A stretch of DNA of 64,000 nt from Watersipora subatra (lineage: Eukaryota > Bryozoa > Gymnolaemata > Cheilostomatida > Watersiporidae), in contig NC_088710.1 in the NCBI RefSeq assembly GCF_963576615.1, forward strand, positions 2,832,001 through 2,896,000, written 5' to 3'. Position 1 is the stretch's first letter. Each line of letters begins with the position of its first letter. A program made the position numbers and the translations under genes. Below the pieces are notes generated by a model that worked only from the letters and a program-made list of their open reading frames with translations, had not been told where the DNA came from and searched no databases. Shown here one piece after another: positions 1 through 12,021 of the stretch.

Positions 1-60
1 AGGTCAGAAGACACTGCGGAATGTATTGAACAGCCAGAAGATGAAATCGTTCCAAACTAA
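1..60 (+). CDS. Possible 3' end of a gene entering from the left
   Basis: The first 19 codons are open and acidic (RSEDTAECIEQPEDEIVPN) and end in a TAA at 58-60. This looks like the C-terminal tail of a protein whose body lies outside the window, but no family can be named from so little sequence. The next several hundred bases are AT-rich and non-coding, as expected of a 3' UTR. It could equally be chance. Confidence 0.25.
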   Translation, partial: RSEDTAECIEQPEDEIVPN

Positions 61-280
61 AGCAACAATCAGACCGCAACTGCTCGAGAAAAAGATGCAA
101 ATATGTTTAAAAAATGCTAATGTTTGTTTCTGCACGTATTGTAAGCATGATTCGGTTATGTCACTTGTTTTTTAATATAAATTTGTAGCATTTGGTAGAT
201 TGTTATTATATAATCTAAAAATATGCAGATTTATAATATACTATTTGATAGTATCCTTGCGATTATTTTAACTCGGTTTA

Positions 281-480
281 CAAGGGATCGACACTTATAA
301 CTCCTCTTCTATTGCGCATAAAAAGCCAGTTTTGGCTGCAAACTGTAGCAAACATATCATCAATGAATGAGCTTTTATGCAACATTGTTAAATATAGTTA
401 TAAAAAAAAAATATGCCTTCAAATTTAGAATAAAATAATAAAAATTGAAGGCTCCAACAAATTGCAAAGCAGGACACAGG
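281..480 (+). repeat. Dispersed repeat family B, copy 1
   Basis: This stretch matches 5232-5425 over about 190 bases, sharing segments such as ataactcctcttct, agttttggct and gagcttttatgcaacattg. No terminal inverted repeat or coding sequence is visible. It is an uncharacterised interspersed repeat. Confidence 0.6.
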
Positions 481-847
481 CTATAATATCATTGCAGTTT
501 AATTGCAAGCAATAGATATCAATTGTTAAAGATATTACTTGGTTTCTCAATACATATGTTTTAAGAGATCTTTGACAAGTTGGAGGTAAGTTGGTAAATT
601 TATTGCATCCAAAAGGATTAACATCGCTTAATATCGGAAAGAGAAGGAAAAATATAGGTGACATTCTTGAATTCCAACATTTGACATTCCTTGACCACCC
701 CTAGAGACAAGTAATGAAAATATATCTTTGTTTTACTTTATTGTGGGTGTATAAAATATTTGTTATTAGTTTTTTTTTGCTAAATAGACCTTGCTGTCTA
801 GAAACAATAAACAAATCAGAGTAAATGGTGAAATATGAATCTATATA

Positions 848-1321
848 CAGTCAAACATGGATAACTCAAACTTCACGGGACCGAGCGAAAGTGATCGAGT
901 TATCAGAGCATTCATGTTATCAGAGCACTGTCACAAGTCAATGTATTTATTTATTAGTAGATATATGTACATAAACTACATATAAAAACTATAGCCTAAT
1001 ATAAATCAAAAGCATAAAAGGCTTGTTTCAAATTAAATGCCTCTAATATAAAGTTTAAAAAATATTTATGAAAAAGTATAGAGATTTTTCTATCACTTGA
1101 GATTGGTTTGTTGTTTGAGGTGATGTTATTGCCGGGACGTTTTTTATATTAAAATCGGCAAAACTTGATCGCTGTTGAAATGCTCGGAAGAAAAGACATC
1201 TCTTTTCTCTGAGCATTTTAACCAAGATCAATTTTGCCAATTTTTCTTGAAGTTTATGCGAAGGTTACCTCACTTTTCCTTGCTTTCGAAGGGCCATCGC
1301 TAAGTTATCCATGTTTGACTG
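848..1321. mobile_element. pogo/Tigger-type MITE (474 bp)
   Basis: The ends are inverted copies: CAGTCAAACATGGATAACT on the left and the complement of the same string on the right, flanked on both sides by TA. A TA target duplication and CAGT-type termini are usual for Tc1/mariner and pogo elements. Only a 61-codon ORF lies inside, with no recognisable transposase, so it is non-autonomous. Confidence 0.8.
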
Positions 1322-2123
1322 TATACATAAATCTTAAAATTTGTGTGCCGTCTGTGATTCGGTGTGTCCATCTATAGCTATTAAAATCTTTGAATGAAAA
1401 GCTCACTTCATGCTGGATTTGAACTTACAGAGAACTTACAGAACTTTCATCGCTCCTATCATATACCATATACCCTTTTCCCGATTTCACGCGCTAAATG
1501 AAGTATTAATTGATACATTGCGCCCACGGTTACAATGCCCCTATTATAAAATATTTGTCGCCTAAATCTATGAAACACGATGCTTTTTCGTTCTCGCGAC
1601 AGATTTGGCTCGGTTTAAACCAGCCGAACAAAACAGTTTTTATAGTTTTTTCATTATTTTTCGTGAAAAACATAATATTTTAAGCTCCTAGTGGTTCATG
1701 TGCGATAGAAATGCAATTACATGTATATGTAACTATCAGCTGTGGAAGTTTATTTAGGACACAGTAGTAAAGTGATGGCAGAGCTCAAGTTGAAACTACA
1801 TGAAATCCTAGCACAACAATGAATTAGTGAATTTCATTTTCAATCGCTTTTATCAAGTGATATAATGATCTCTTCAATGATGAAATATTAAAACCATGTG
1901 AAATATACTAATCCAATCATCGTTTCTAATAATGAAAGAATGCTTTCTCCAGTCTGGCCAGTGAGAAAGGATTACTTATAATTAGAAATTAAAACAATAA
2001 AATCCTTTTGGACAAAAGCTTCAAGTTTGCAATCTAATATTTCATTTATTAGGCACAAGCCAAAGTAGTTGGATTGTTAGAATTCAGTTTATCAAGTTTT
2101 TTGTGTTTTGAAAAGTTAAAGTC
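1322..2123. other. Intergenic AT-rich DNA, no gene seen
   Basis: No exon, RNA gene or structured repeat was recognised between the MITE and the BED-finger relic. Confidence 0.5.
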
Positions 2124-2420
2124 GTGTCTCAAATTTCCAACACTCCTTGCAAACAGGATCCTGTTTGGCAGTTTTTCACTCGAACTGCAAAAGGCAAAGG
2201 TTTTAAGGCGAAACGTAATAGGTGTGCTGTCCTAACGCAAGGTCACGCAAATAGGCTTAAAGCTCATGTAGCAAAATTTCAAGCTGAAAACACCAATTTA
2301 GACAGTGATGCTAATATTCAGGTGATAGAAGTTGAGTCATCTGCCACTGCTCCAAACACTAGCAATGCATCTGCATTATGCTCTGCTCTACACTACCACG
2401 CGATTAATCACTTGGATTAA
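2124..2420 (+). pseudogene. BED zinc-finger relic of a hAT-type transposase
   Basis: The frame opens with GTG, not ATG, and reads a protein with DPVWQFF near residue 12, then KGFKAKRNRCAV and HANRLKAH. This is the layout of a BED finger: aromatic W..F, a Cys pair, then His..His. The first Cys of the pair appears as Arg (KAKRNRC), so the finger is probably broken. The frame stops after 98 codons, far short of a transposase. Downstream, at about 2690-2728, the string that complements CAGGGTTGGAAAAAACC resembles a hAT terminus, suggesting that this is one end of an old element. No matching left terminus was found. Confidence 0.55.
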
Positions 2421-2829
2421 AAGTCCTACTTATACATAAAGCTGTATGTAAAATATTCACTTTTATGTCATAAGATTTCTGCTCTGTATTTCATCAATCA
2501 TGTTTGATTAAAGACTCATTCCGAAATTTCCATGTTTTCTCTCTTTTTTCCCATAACACCTCCCACAGTACCATCTTTAACAGATGATTCCACATATGTA
2601 TGTTCAATACTCAATCATCCAGGTATAGTAAGTGATGTTAATTAAACTTAGAATTGCAAAAACCTTGGTAAATTATAAAAACCGGTTTAAACCAAAAAAA
2701 CCTGGTTTTTCGGTTTTTTCCAACCCTGCCTCGCCATACTAGAGCGAATTTGTTTTCCGTCATATGATATCAACAAAAATCTCTCGAAATAAAAATTTAG
2801 CGATTGTACTAATTACGACGAAATGACAA

Positions 2830-3700
2830 TTTTTATTTGATTTTCTCAGTTTGTATTAATTGCATCTCAAATCATCTCTGTTTTGTAGTTTACATACTTG
2901 TTATTTATTTCACATCAACATTTATTTGTTCTCCTAATTTATTTCATCTGCTCAGAAGACTTTTTGCTGGCTACACTAAGTTTTCCTTGATTCTGATTAT
3001 AGTACTTAATTTATAGAGAACTTGTGGCGCTTACCTTGCGTTCCACAATTATTAAATACAAACAGAATCTGTCATTTTTTTTCTATAGATTACCTTTTGC
3101 ATTGGTTTTTTAAAAGTTATAATCATTACTTTTTTTAATTTGTTTGTTTCAAATGTGTGACTATAATGGCAGAACTTCATACTTCAATTTCAGGTTATTG
3201 CAAAGGGCAATCGCTAGAAATTGTTAAACTAAAAAATGTTCACAAGGACATTCTTTGAGTAGGATTTGTCTCTGCATTCTCTCCCTTCAGTCAAGTACCT
3301 CTGAGTGCTTCACTGATGTATTTAATTTCGACAACTTATTTTTTGTTTATACCTGTGTCGAGAAGAATTAGTGTCATCGTATTCAAAGTTTTGATGGATA
3401 ACTTTTGTTGCAACGATCAACTTTTTATACACACACTTCTATGTAATAATACTAATTGTTATTATTAATTTAATATATTAATGATTTTTATTTTGTTTCC
3501 TTAGTTCGTATTGATTGTATCATATCATTTTTCGTCGTAATCATTGCAGCAAATTAAATCATCCAGCCATTACTTCTTAATTATTTCACATTCAAAAACT
3601 TAACAGCGGCTTCATTTTTTCTTTTAATTTATTTATTTTAACTGAACAAACCACTTTACTCATGATATGAAGTTTAATTTAAAAGTTAGAATGATAAATG
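2830..3700 (+). repeat. Dispersed repeat family C
   Basis: Two related stretches (about 2830-3010 and 3340-3700) resemble each other in the motif 'cagtttgtattaattgcatc...' and match the reverse complement of about 15640-16090, including the 'gatatgaagttt' and 'ctcgataccggtacc'-proximal parts. The family is not recognised. No coding sequence is visible. Confidence 0.45.
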
Positions 3701-4558
3701 TTGTATATGTCAAATAAAAATAAATTTTCTGTCCACATACTTTTTTATCACCCGAAGACCCCATTCACCTAGTACCAATGGGAATGTCACGAATTGGAGT
3801 ATCGTTGAAATTAATCTTTTATCGTAGTCTTTAACCCTGGTTTCAGGAAAATGGATGGAGAGACAAACACCGCTCTTAGAACAGTAAATATACATTTTTT
3901 GTTTTACTCTGTTCAGGACTAACTTTTTTTCACCATAAACCTTGCTGTCTAAAAATGGAAATCCTATTTAAATTGACAGACGTCGGCTCCCCTCAATTTG
4001 ACGTAAAATTATCGTAGTCATCAACCTTAAAACGAATTAGAGTGATAAGTAAAAAGAGAAAATTGTAACATCAGCAATAACACCAGCTACCGTACAGTCG
4101 TTAAAATTATAAAGTTAGGTTTAGGTCATTCCTATTTTAATGGTTAAATGGGTGATTTTGGGACGATCTTTGAACGGATTAGGCAATTTACATCTAAAAT
4201 TCCTGTAAATGTAAATCTCCGCGACACAGATTATTAACGTTGTAAGAGCGTCTACTATACACTTTATAATGGTACAATTTTTCAGCAAAGGATCCGTATC
4301 AAAATTAATCCTTAATCGGTGAGACAGTGAAAACCCCATTTGTAGCATACAAATCAAATGTGTGCACTGTTTATTTGTCAGCAAACCTACCATTGTTATA
4401 AGTTGATGAAAATCTTTTCACAGAGAAAAAACAACTCTTGAGATCTTTTAAACTATAGACGCACAGAGATTGACTCAGCAGATTGTGAGTACAGCAGGTG
4501 GAGGTTGTACTGCGCCGTTGTTTGCCACATTACAAATCAACTATAAATCAAGTTATTC
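3701..4558. other. Intergenic DNA, no gene seen
   Basis: Short ORFs occur on the minus strand (3710-3895, 4121-4393) but have no recognisable motif, splice context or family resemblance. Confidence 0.5.
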
Positions 4559-4562
4559 TTAA

Positions 4563-5033
4563 AGGTTGACTTGCAACAAAATTCACATTACAGTTATTCG
4601 GTATCAAAAGATTCACCATGTCTTACTCTGTTGTGTTGTAGGTGCCAAATATGTGGAAATGTGATTACAAGCTCTTAAAAGCTCAACAACGAACAGTTAA
4701 TCGCAGCCACACGAGACCGTCGTAGTTTGGATTCTCTTTCCAAAACGGCTCAAATGTGACGTAATTGTGGTAGATGGTTTCTGTTTACACTTTCATGCAA
4801 CCTTATTCGTTGAAATATTTTCACAAATATACTTCACGCATTCAATAAAACCATGTCTATTGTACTCACGCGTCTGTTTTATCATCATTTTAATGCTGTC
4901 ACTTTTAGCACTGATATCTTATAACCTACCATAAAAATTCATTTAATTTTTTAGCCTTAGCTTGAAGGAGTACATATCATTGTCTAATAATCCTGATGAG
5001 CCTGTTGGTCACTTGTGATAATCGAAGTACTGC
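4563..5033 (+). mobile_element. TTAA-flanked long-TIR element, left half (copy 1)
   Basis: A TTAA at 4559-4562 is followed by AGGTTGACTTGCAACAAAA, the same terminus seen inverted at the right ends of copies 2, 3 and 4. The copy runs through the conserved interior ('gcctgttggtcacttgtgataatcgaa') and then breaks off. TTAA target duplications are typical of piggyBac-like elements. Confidence 0.7.
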
Positions 5034-5231
5034 ATCGATCACACTGAAAAAAACTAGTTCAAATTAGAATAAAAACTATATGGTTCTAAAATATTATAAC
5101 TTTATGGCTCTACAACATTATAACTTTATGGCTCTACAATTATAATGCCGTTGAGAATAAAAATTAGTTTTCAAACACGATTCATAAAAACAAATACTGG
5201 AAAAGATAGCGGTAATCTGATCTTATAATTG

Positions 5232-5425
5232 ATCAAAGCTCATAACTCCTCTTCTAGTGCACATAAAAAGCTAGTTTTGGCTCCTAACTGTAGCAAGCAT
5301 TTTAATGAGAAGAATGAGCTTTTATGCAACATTGATAAACATGAATGTAAAACAAAAATGTCTTAAAATTTATAATGAAATAAAACTTAAAAGCTTCAAC
5401 AAATTGCATTTAGCAGGAAATCTGA
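5232..5425 (+). repeat. Dispersed repeat family B, copy 2
   Basis: This is homologous to 281-480. It sits between the left-half and right-half copies of the TTAA element, so it may have inserted into, or recombined with, one original element. Confidence 0.6.
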
Positions 5426-5436
5426 TAGATAAATCA

Positions 5437-5987
5437 TTTAGCACTGATATCTCAAAACCTACCATAAAAATTTGTTTGTTTAACTTTAGCTCGAAGGAGT
5501 GCATATCATCCTCTAATAAACATGAGAAGCCTGTTGGTCACTTGTGATAGTCGAAAAATGCTGCAGAAATTGAATTGACTCATGAAGTATGAGTCACATG
5601 ATCAGATTACGACTAGATGATTAGACTCAACTGAGGCGAAACTGTGAAATAGCGAGCATCTATATTTGATAGAACTTTTCGATAGAACCCGAAGTATTTG
5701 TCATAAACTAGTGCTACGAGACGTTTTATATTGAGCCTTTTATTGGCCCTTATTGTATTTCCCGTGATAACATTATGCATCAAAACAATAACCACAATGT
5801 TTGAGTACAAGATAAAGAGATTCCGAGCAACGACATTTTTGTGATGGCTGCGATTAACTGTTCGTTTTTGAGCTTTTAAGAGCTTGTAATCACATTTCCA
5901 CATACTTTGCACCTACAACACAGCAGAGTAACAGATGGGGAACCTTTTGATACTAAATAACTGTAATGTGAAGTTTGTGTCAAGCCT
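5437..5987 (+). mobile_element. TTAA-flanked long-TIR element, right half (copy 2)
   Basis: The interior and right terminus of the family are present, ending in GCCT and TTAA at 5988-5991. About 110 bases at its left side ('cactgatatct...cttgtgatagtcgaaa') repeat the last part of copy 1, so the pair is not a simple interrupted element. A duplication or two separate truncated insertions are needed. No transposase is visible. Confidence 0.7.
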
Positions 5988-6537
5988 TTAAAGATTTTAC
6001 AGTTTTTCAACCCTTCCCTCAGGGTGGCGGTCAATTGGAGGTGGCGCTCAAATAAAGGTGGCGTTCAATTAGGATATGTTGTAATTCCACCATTTGAGAC
6101 AAACACTTGGTTATCGAGCACCAATGTCACGCATTGTAAGTTTTGGTTAATTAATAACAGTTACTGATCATCAACGTACCGTTATAATGGTATTTGTTGC
6201 CCGAATTTTTCTATGAATACTGTAACATACACAATCAAGTTATTATTTTCTACCCATCCAAAACCAAAGTTACCATGAATTAAATCCGCTTTACCTCATT
6301 CTAAATAAGTCCAAAGCAAAAGCTACCCACATTATTAGACTCGGTTATATTTTAGACATATAATTTATAATTTTATATAATTTTCTGAATAACTTAGAGA
6401 AGCAGAATGGGTCTCTAGGCCCTCTCATAGATATACCTCTAATTGGTGGAGAATACGTAGGTCAAACCATACATGTCGTACTGAACACGGTACATCTTAT
6501 AAATGTAGACAGACAGTATGACTTGAAGGGCACTTAC

Positions 6538-7004
6538 CCTGTTTCTCCTTTTCTGAGGGCTTTTTGAACCACTTTCAAGCCGAGGATAATTTTTTTCTTG
6601 CTCAGTCCTGTAAGTATAACTATATTCTAAACTGAAACAAATACCTGCGTCTGTACAGTCTCCAGCACCAGCAAAAGCTGTGACTTGGGAGCCTGTCTCA
6701 TCTCTCTAACTTAATGCTGCTCGTGTCTTTCTCAGCTTGATCAGCATGTTTACTTCCAAAAAAAGAAGCGGACCTCTAAAATGTAGCCAATTAAATTACC
6801 TTTTTTTGCGACTTTAAAAGCTTTTTTAGCGAGTTTTCTACTCGCCATTGGCCTGGCAATTGGAATGGAACGCTCTACCTGTTCTTCATAGGTCAATTTT
6901 ACCGGTTCTTTTGACTCTTGTGTTTCTTCAACGTCTTCCTCTGGCTGCGGTTCCTCTACCACATTTTGTTTCGACTTCTTGCCCATGCTTGCTCCAGCCT
7001 TCAC
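6538..7004 (-). CDS. NHP2: NHP2-like H/ACA snoRNP protein, first two coding exons only
   Basis: NHP2 is the L7Ae-family core protein of box H/ACA RNPs, which guide pseudouridylation in the nucleolus and Cajal bodies. Exon 1 (complement 6800-7004) begins MKAGASMGKKSKQ, has an acidic stretch and then YEEQVERSIPIARPMASRKL, matching the family N-terminus. The second Met (at 6986) may be the real start. It ends with a GT donor in phase 1. Exon 2 (complement 6538-6607) starts after a clean AG, continues in phase and encodes a segment with VVQKALRKGE, equivalent to the conserved VKEVQKF.. region, then a GT donor in phase 2. I found no third exon (the LAGD...CED..PY part of the L7Ae fold) anywhere down to base 1. 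Either the intron is very long and the gene continues outside the window, or this is a duplicated 5' fragment. The partial copy at 8343-8440 favours local duplication. Confidence 0.7.
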
Positions 7005-8342
7005 CTTTCACTACTCTTCTCCAATGTAATCTATCAGATTATTGTGTATAAAATTTCAGCATTGTTTTTATAGACGTCATTGTGGAAACTGAGAAGGCGA
7101 TTCTTACAGATATAGCTACAGATGTTAAAACTTCGGAAAAGCAAGTTTAATTTTTCGGTCACCGACCCGGAGATCACACGTTGTTGTCCGATGAACTGTC
7201 CCGCCAATCAAAACTTCTGCGCACTTTCTGCTAGCGTAGATGAAAGTTTTTATAGTCTACCGAGAAAATCTCACTATTTTTTTTACATTTAGCCCTCCAC
7301 TAGTCGATTCATATATCTTGGACCTTGCTGGTTACGTAAAAAAATTTAATGAATGAGATGATGTACTGGTTGAAGTTTTTAGTAATCAAGTTAACAAGTA
7401 GGCAAGCTAACTAAAAAGCTCCTTTTCCCCAGCAACAAGAGTTTTACTCTAAAACGATTTGTTTTTCTATATACCCACGCTATCAGGCTCAGTATACATC
7501 AGCCATTACGTTTCTTCAGTTACTTCTAAAATTTCACACCTTTGAAAGATTATGAAAGAAAAACTATTTATGTAGAAGGTATTTGATATATGTTAACTAT
7601 AGCATTGATTTGAGATTGACTGTTTGTTTCCTTTTTGTAAGCAGCCTATTACAATGCTTACATTACGTCACGCTTGATGCAATGACTTTGTGTTAGACTA
7701 TGTACATGGACTATTCAGTTGTGTTTTGGATTTGAATAAAAGTACTAGTGATCTGTTGCTTACTGAGTGTTTGATAAACATACCACAATTTGCTATATTC
7801 TATTTTCGTTTTTGTCTGTTGTGTTTTGCAAGCTTGAAGCTTCGTTATGAAATCCAGTTCAAAAAATTGTGCTAATCCAAGTGCTTTCTTAGTAGATTAA
7901 AAGTTGTTAATACGGTCTAGGGTCAGGTACTTGTTTGTGTCTACAAGGTTAGTCTTGAAAGTGTTAACCTTGCGTGACAGTGTACATATATACATACTTT
8001 ACACCATCTTACATTACAAGCGTAACAGTTTGAGCACTTCAAATTATATGCTCATTACAGCATGACACTAGATTGTATTGAACTGTACTCGGTTGTTATC
8101 TACCTGTTCTTGACTTACTGTAAAGCTTGGCTGATAAATGATTATAACGCAACCAGCATCATTGTTTTCGACAATTAGTTGTGCGCGAGAGCTATTGCTT
8201 ATTCAGGGTAAGGCAACTTGTATGTACACATATTGCTAAATAGAAAATTCGCGACAATCTCCTCTTAATGGAAGAGACCTCTTCAATACACTGACAAATA
8301 TATATGTATATACCTCTGTTAAAAATAGCACACTTAAATCAC
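7005..8342. other. Spacer between the two NHP2 exon-1 copies
   Basis: No exon, RNA gene or transposon was recognised. The stretch just upstream of NHP2 exon 1 (7005-7260) would hold its promoter if the gene is active, but no TATA or other element stands out. Confidence 0.4.
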
Positions 8343-8440
8343 CTTTCTTTGCGATTTTGAAAGCCTTTTTAGCATGTTTTTCACTCACCATAGGCCTGGA
8401 AATTGGGTTAGCACGCTCCACTTTTTCTTGATATATTAGT
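8343..8440 (-). pseudogene. Decayed copy of NHP2 exon 1
   Basis: The minus strand encodes ELIYQEKVERANPISRP followed by KHAKKAFKIAKKG and a GT at the same point as the donor of the exon at 6800-7004. The acidic N-terminal part and start codon are missing, and the Ala-Ser-Arg-Lys core has changed to Val-Ser-Glu-Lys. No matching second exon was seen between here and 7004. It is best read as a partial tandem duplicate. Confidence 0.65.
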
Positions 8441-8689
8441 TCCACAAGGAACACATGTTTGAGCATCCAAAGCCGTCCAGATGTCAGCCTTCATGTCCAC
8501 ATCATAGATTCATGGCCTCCCAAAGCCTATTTGGGATTTTTAACGAAAATTCTGCAAGGCAATCAAACACACAACAGACGTATGCAAATATAACATACCT
8601 ATTATTTTCCTTAAGTTGATTAGACAATGAATGTAATAACAAGTAATGACCCACTTAGCAGACCAATAAACATGGCCTCAAACATTTCA

Positions 8690-10690
8690 ATAATACAAAA
8701 AGTGTGCTTTCTTTTCTATTGTTTCTTTGGGACCCATCTTACCAACAAGTTCTCCGTACACTCTTTGTCCAGGAGTATGTCTTCGAACTATTGGTCTCCA
8801 TATCTTGGAACTTCTTTGGGAGCTTCTCACCGTTATAGGCATTTTTCCTGATATTCCTCTGAGACCCATCCTCATCAACTAATCTAAAGGGAAATATTCT
8901 CTGCACTCCGGGTTCAGGAGCCTGTCTGCGAACTATTGGTGTCTATATTTTGGAACTGTTGAGGGAGACTATCACCATTAAATAGGCATTGCCTCAGTCA
9001 TACTGTTAGCTACCACTGTTGGCAGATGCTGGTTAAACTGAAGTCTGTAAAATCACCCAAGGCAACTAATTTTATTCATGCACGAAGTGTGTTTACTTTA
9101 TCCTCCTTGACCCTAACCTCCTCGAACTAGTCGCCATTTTGATCAGCATTCAAATCATGGGTGTCCGTGGTCTTGTCAGCATTGCTGCACTAGGCACTAG
9201 CTTTGGTGCATATAGCTTCCTTACAAACAATGATTTTGGCCTCACCTCCCATCTTTGCTGCTGGCAGTAGTACTATTCGCGACATTGGTTACTTCACCTA
9301 GTCACCCCAGGACCTCATGCATCAACCTGTCTTTCTCTATTTGCTTGGCGAGATTGCCTTCTTACTGGAGCCTAGACAAAGTATTGTCATAAACTGCTCA
9401 GACCTCTAGTTTCTTTCTGTTGATATTCGCCTTTTTTTAACCAACTTCCTGCTGTAATGTAGACGTGATGCAATTAAAAAAATTATTCCAAAATGAAAAT
9501 TCATGGCCATCACCTTATATTCGCTGCTGGCAACCTCGCCATCTTACTTTTCGCAGGCACTGCAAAGCTTAAGCTACTGACAGGAAAATTTTCCTTGGCT
9601 TTGCTTCCTCAGAGCTAGTGATAACTCCTGTTTTCGCAGTCCACCATCTCTTTCAAGTGAAGCCCACTACGCCTGATTCACAGTTAAACATCAAATTATA
9701 TACCTTTCCAAAGTAGCCACACATCTTTAACTTTACACTCCTGTTTTGGTTGACCGCTTGGGCTCTTCATCGAGTTCCTTCTTACTCTGACGCCCCGGCC
9801 TCTCCCATCAGACTTATTTGTCAGGTTTTGCAATTTGCCCTGGGAAACATGACAAATTTACCTAGCAGTAAAAGGTCTCAACTAATACAGTGTAACTGGA
9901 TTAACACCTTCACACTCACCCATAAACAACTCTGGCACAGTCCCTGGATAATCAAAGTTATCCTTAAAAAAGCCCAAAAGTGTTTGTGTTCAATCCTTTG
10001 AACACATTAACTGGACCTCCATTTTACCAGCTACCTTCAACTCGCAACCATCTACCAAAATAGTTGATGGCTCCTCTAGCTAAAAGTCTAACTTGTTGCC
10101 TGTTTTTTCAGTTAATGTCAAAACATTAGCCCCAGTGTCAAATGTAAATTTAACCTCCACACCCTTAGTTTTTGAAGTCCGAATTACCCCATGATCTAGT
10201 CATTTACGACAAGTCGAAGCCAACCGTACTATCTTACTAAAATAATAATAGTCCGTGTTGTGCCCATCTTTCTTGTCCAAAGTCTTGCCTATACTCGAAT
10301 TGGTTTCCCACCTTCTGCTACCATAGTGGTACCTGTTGAAAACTCATTTTATTACAGGCTTCTTTAGTATGTCTTTTATTACAAATAAAACACTTCACAA
10401 CTGGACAACCGCTTAGCCAGTGGTTACTAATACCACAGTTATAGCATTCATCATCACTCCCAAGTGCACATCTGACCTGAGATTAGACTTGCTAATTGTG
10501 GTTGTATTCATCAGCAATAGAATCCTAAGAAAAATGTGTTTATATCTAGAAGATTCAACCGGAAGTTCTACTCTGGAGTGGCTGGTCTACTAGCTCTGTC
10601 TCGTGCTCTCCTTCACCCTTCTCATCAACATTATTTATGCTTAGCATATTGTTAAATGAATCATTCACTGCCGAAGCCATAATCTAGCAT
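8690..10690 (-). mobile_element. Decayed LTR-retrotransposon body (gag and protease remnants)
   Basis: On the minus strand an open start at about 10681 (MASAVNDSFNN...) is followed by stops. At about 10350-10450 lie two zinc knuckles: CX2CX4HX4C (CYNCGISNHWLSGC) and CX2CX3HX4C. At about 10115-10150 comes FDTGANV, the active-site motif of a retroviral-type aspartic protease. Gag knuckles followed by a protease is the order of Ty3/Gypsy or BEL elements. Downstream (9000-10000) the frames are broken by many stops and no reverse transcriptase is recognisable. Two diverged copies of one roughly 130-base segment lie at about 8750-8850 and 8900-8990. No LTRs were identified. Confidence 0.6.
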
Positions 10691-10699
10691 CAGCCAAAT

Positions 10700-11960
10700 G
10701 GTTTTTTAATTAAAAAGAATAGTTTTATATTTGAGAAAAGAATATATATTGCATTACCTTTTTCAAGTTTATTGGATAGACAAAACTGTATTAACAAAAG
10801 GCAGGAAAACTTTTTTTGGCTTTGATTTCTGGTTACTATAGATCAACTATACTAATTTGTTTCTAGAAGACAAAGTAATTTTTAATTAAGCAGATTTCTG
10901 CTGGCTGATATATTTATAATAGAATATGTCATTCAGTTCACCCTTTCACAAACAATTTGTTATTTTGAACATGTTGATGCATAGTGTACATTTTTAACTG
11001 TATTAAGATCAAAATTGTAATACAGTGTACCGTCCTGGATTACGATGGCTCTGTTTTATGGTTATTTCGTCTTACAATATAGAACACGATGTTTTCTTGT
11101 CCCCTCGCTATGGCACTTTTTTGCCATACGACATCAAAGATCAAATTTTAAAGTCGGTGTGCTCAATACGTTAGAATATTGAAGATGCTGATATATTATT
11201 CGCTGAAATCCTTCCCACAATGTCTAAAAGAGATACATTGTTTGCTCTTTCTCTCAGTTCAGAATTCTTCATGTTTCGTAAATGACATGTGTCGTATTGT
11301 ATGAGTAAAACGAAAATTTGTGAAAAGTAAACGAAAGTAAATATATTGTGCATTTTAGCGTTTAATATAATATGTGCTATAATCTTTAATTCATGATACG
11401 TATGCAATTATATAACTACATGTATAGCAAGAACACCAGAACAAATAAATGTCATATGGTGGGGGTCTACTCTATGTCAATGAGTGAAGAATATGAAGTA
11501 GTGCCAATTCCACTAGATGGTGCTTTCGTCACTACATGTTTTTTTCTATCGACGAAAATTAATTAGGAAATTATAGACATCTTGCAAGCCTTTTTAGCTA
11601 TTGAGTGTGACACTTAGAAATGATGGCGCATAAAACTAATTCCTTCGAACTGCTCTTGGCAAGCGTCATGACTTATAGAGCACATTTTCAGTCCTTCATG
11701 CTTCCCTAGCTATTTGACATCTAATGATACAATAACAAAAATCAGGACTATTGCAACGCTTGTGCATTTTTGCGAGTTTTCAATTGAAAAGGTGAGTTTT
11801 TTTACAGATGATGTAATGCTGTTTGCCTAAAGTTTAAATGTGTTATCTCTAAATAGCTTGGAAGGCTCTGGGTAAGTCCTTGGTGCATTGTGGAGAAACC
11901 TTATTGCTGTGGCCCTTCAAGAGGTCTAACACGCCTCATTTAGCTTACATTAAAATGTTT
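10700..11960. other. Upstream flank of ADAR, no gene seen
   Basis: This is AT-rich and non-coding as far as I can read it. Non-coding first exon(s) and the ADAR promoter could lie here, but cannot be placed. Confidence 0.4.
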
Positions 11961-12021
11961 ATTATTGAAACATGCTTATCATTACTTCTATAGATTTCTA
12001 GGCAGCAGTTTAGTGAAGAAC

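Noticed and set aside
5613..5912. A 99-codon minus-strand ORF
   Set aside because: It lies entirely inside the TTAA-flanked repeat; related fragments elsewhere in the window carry different stops.
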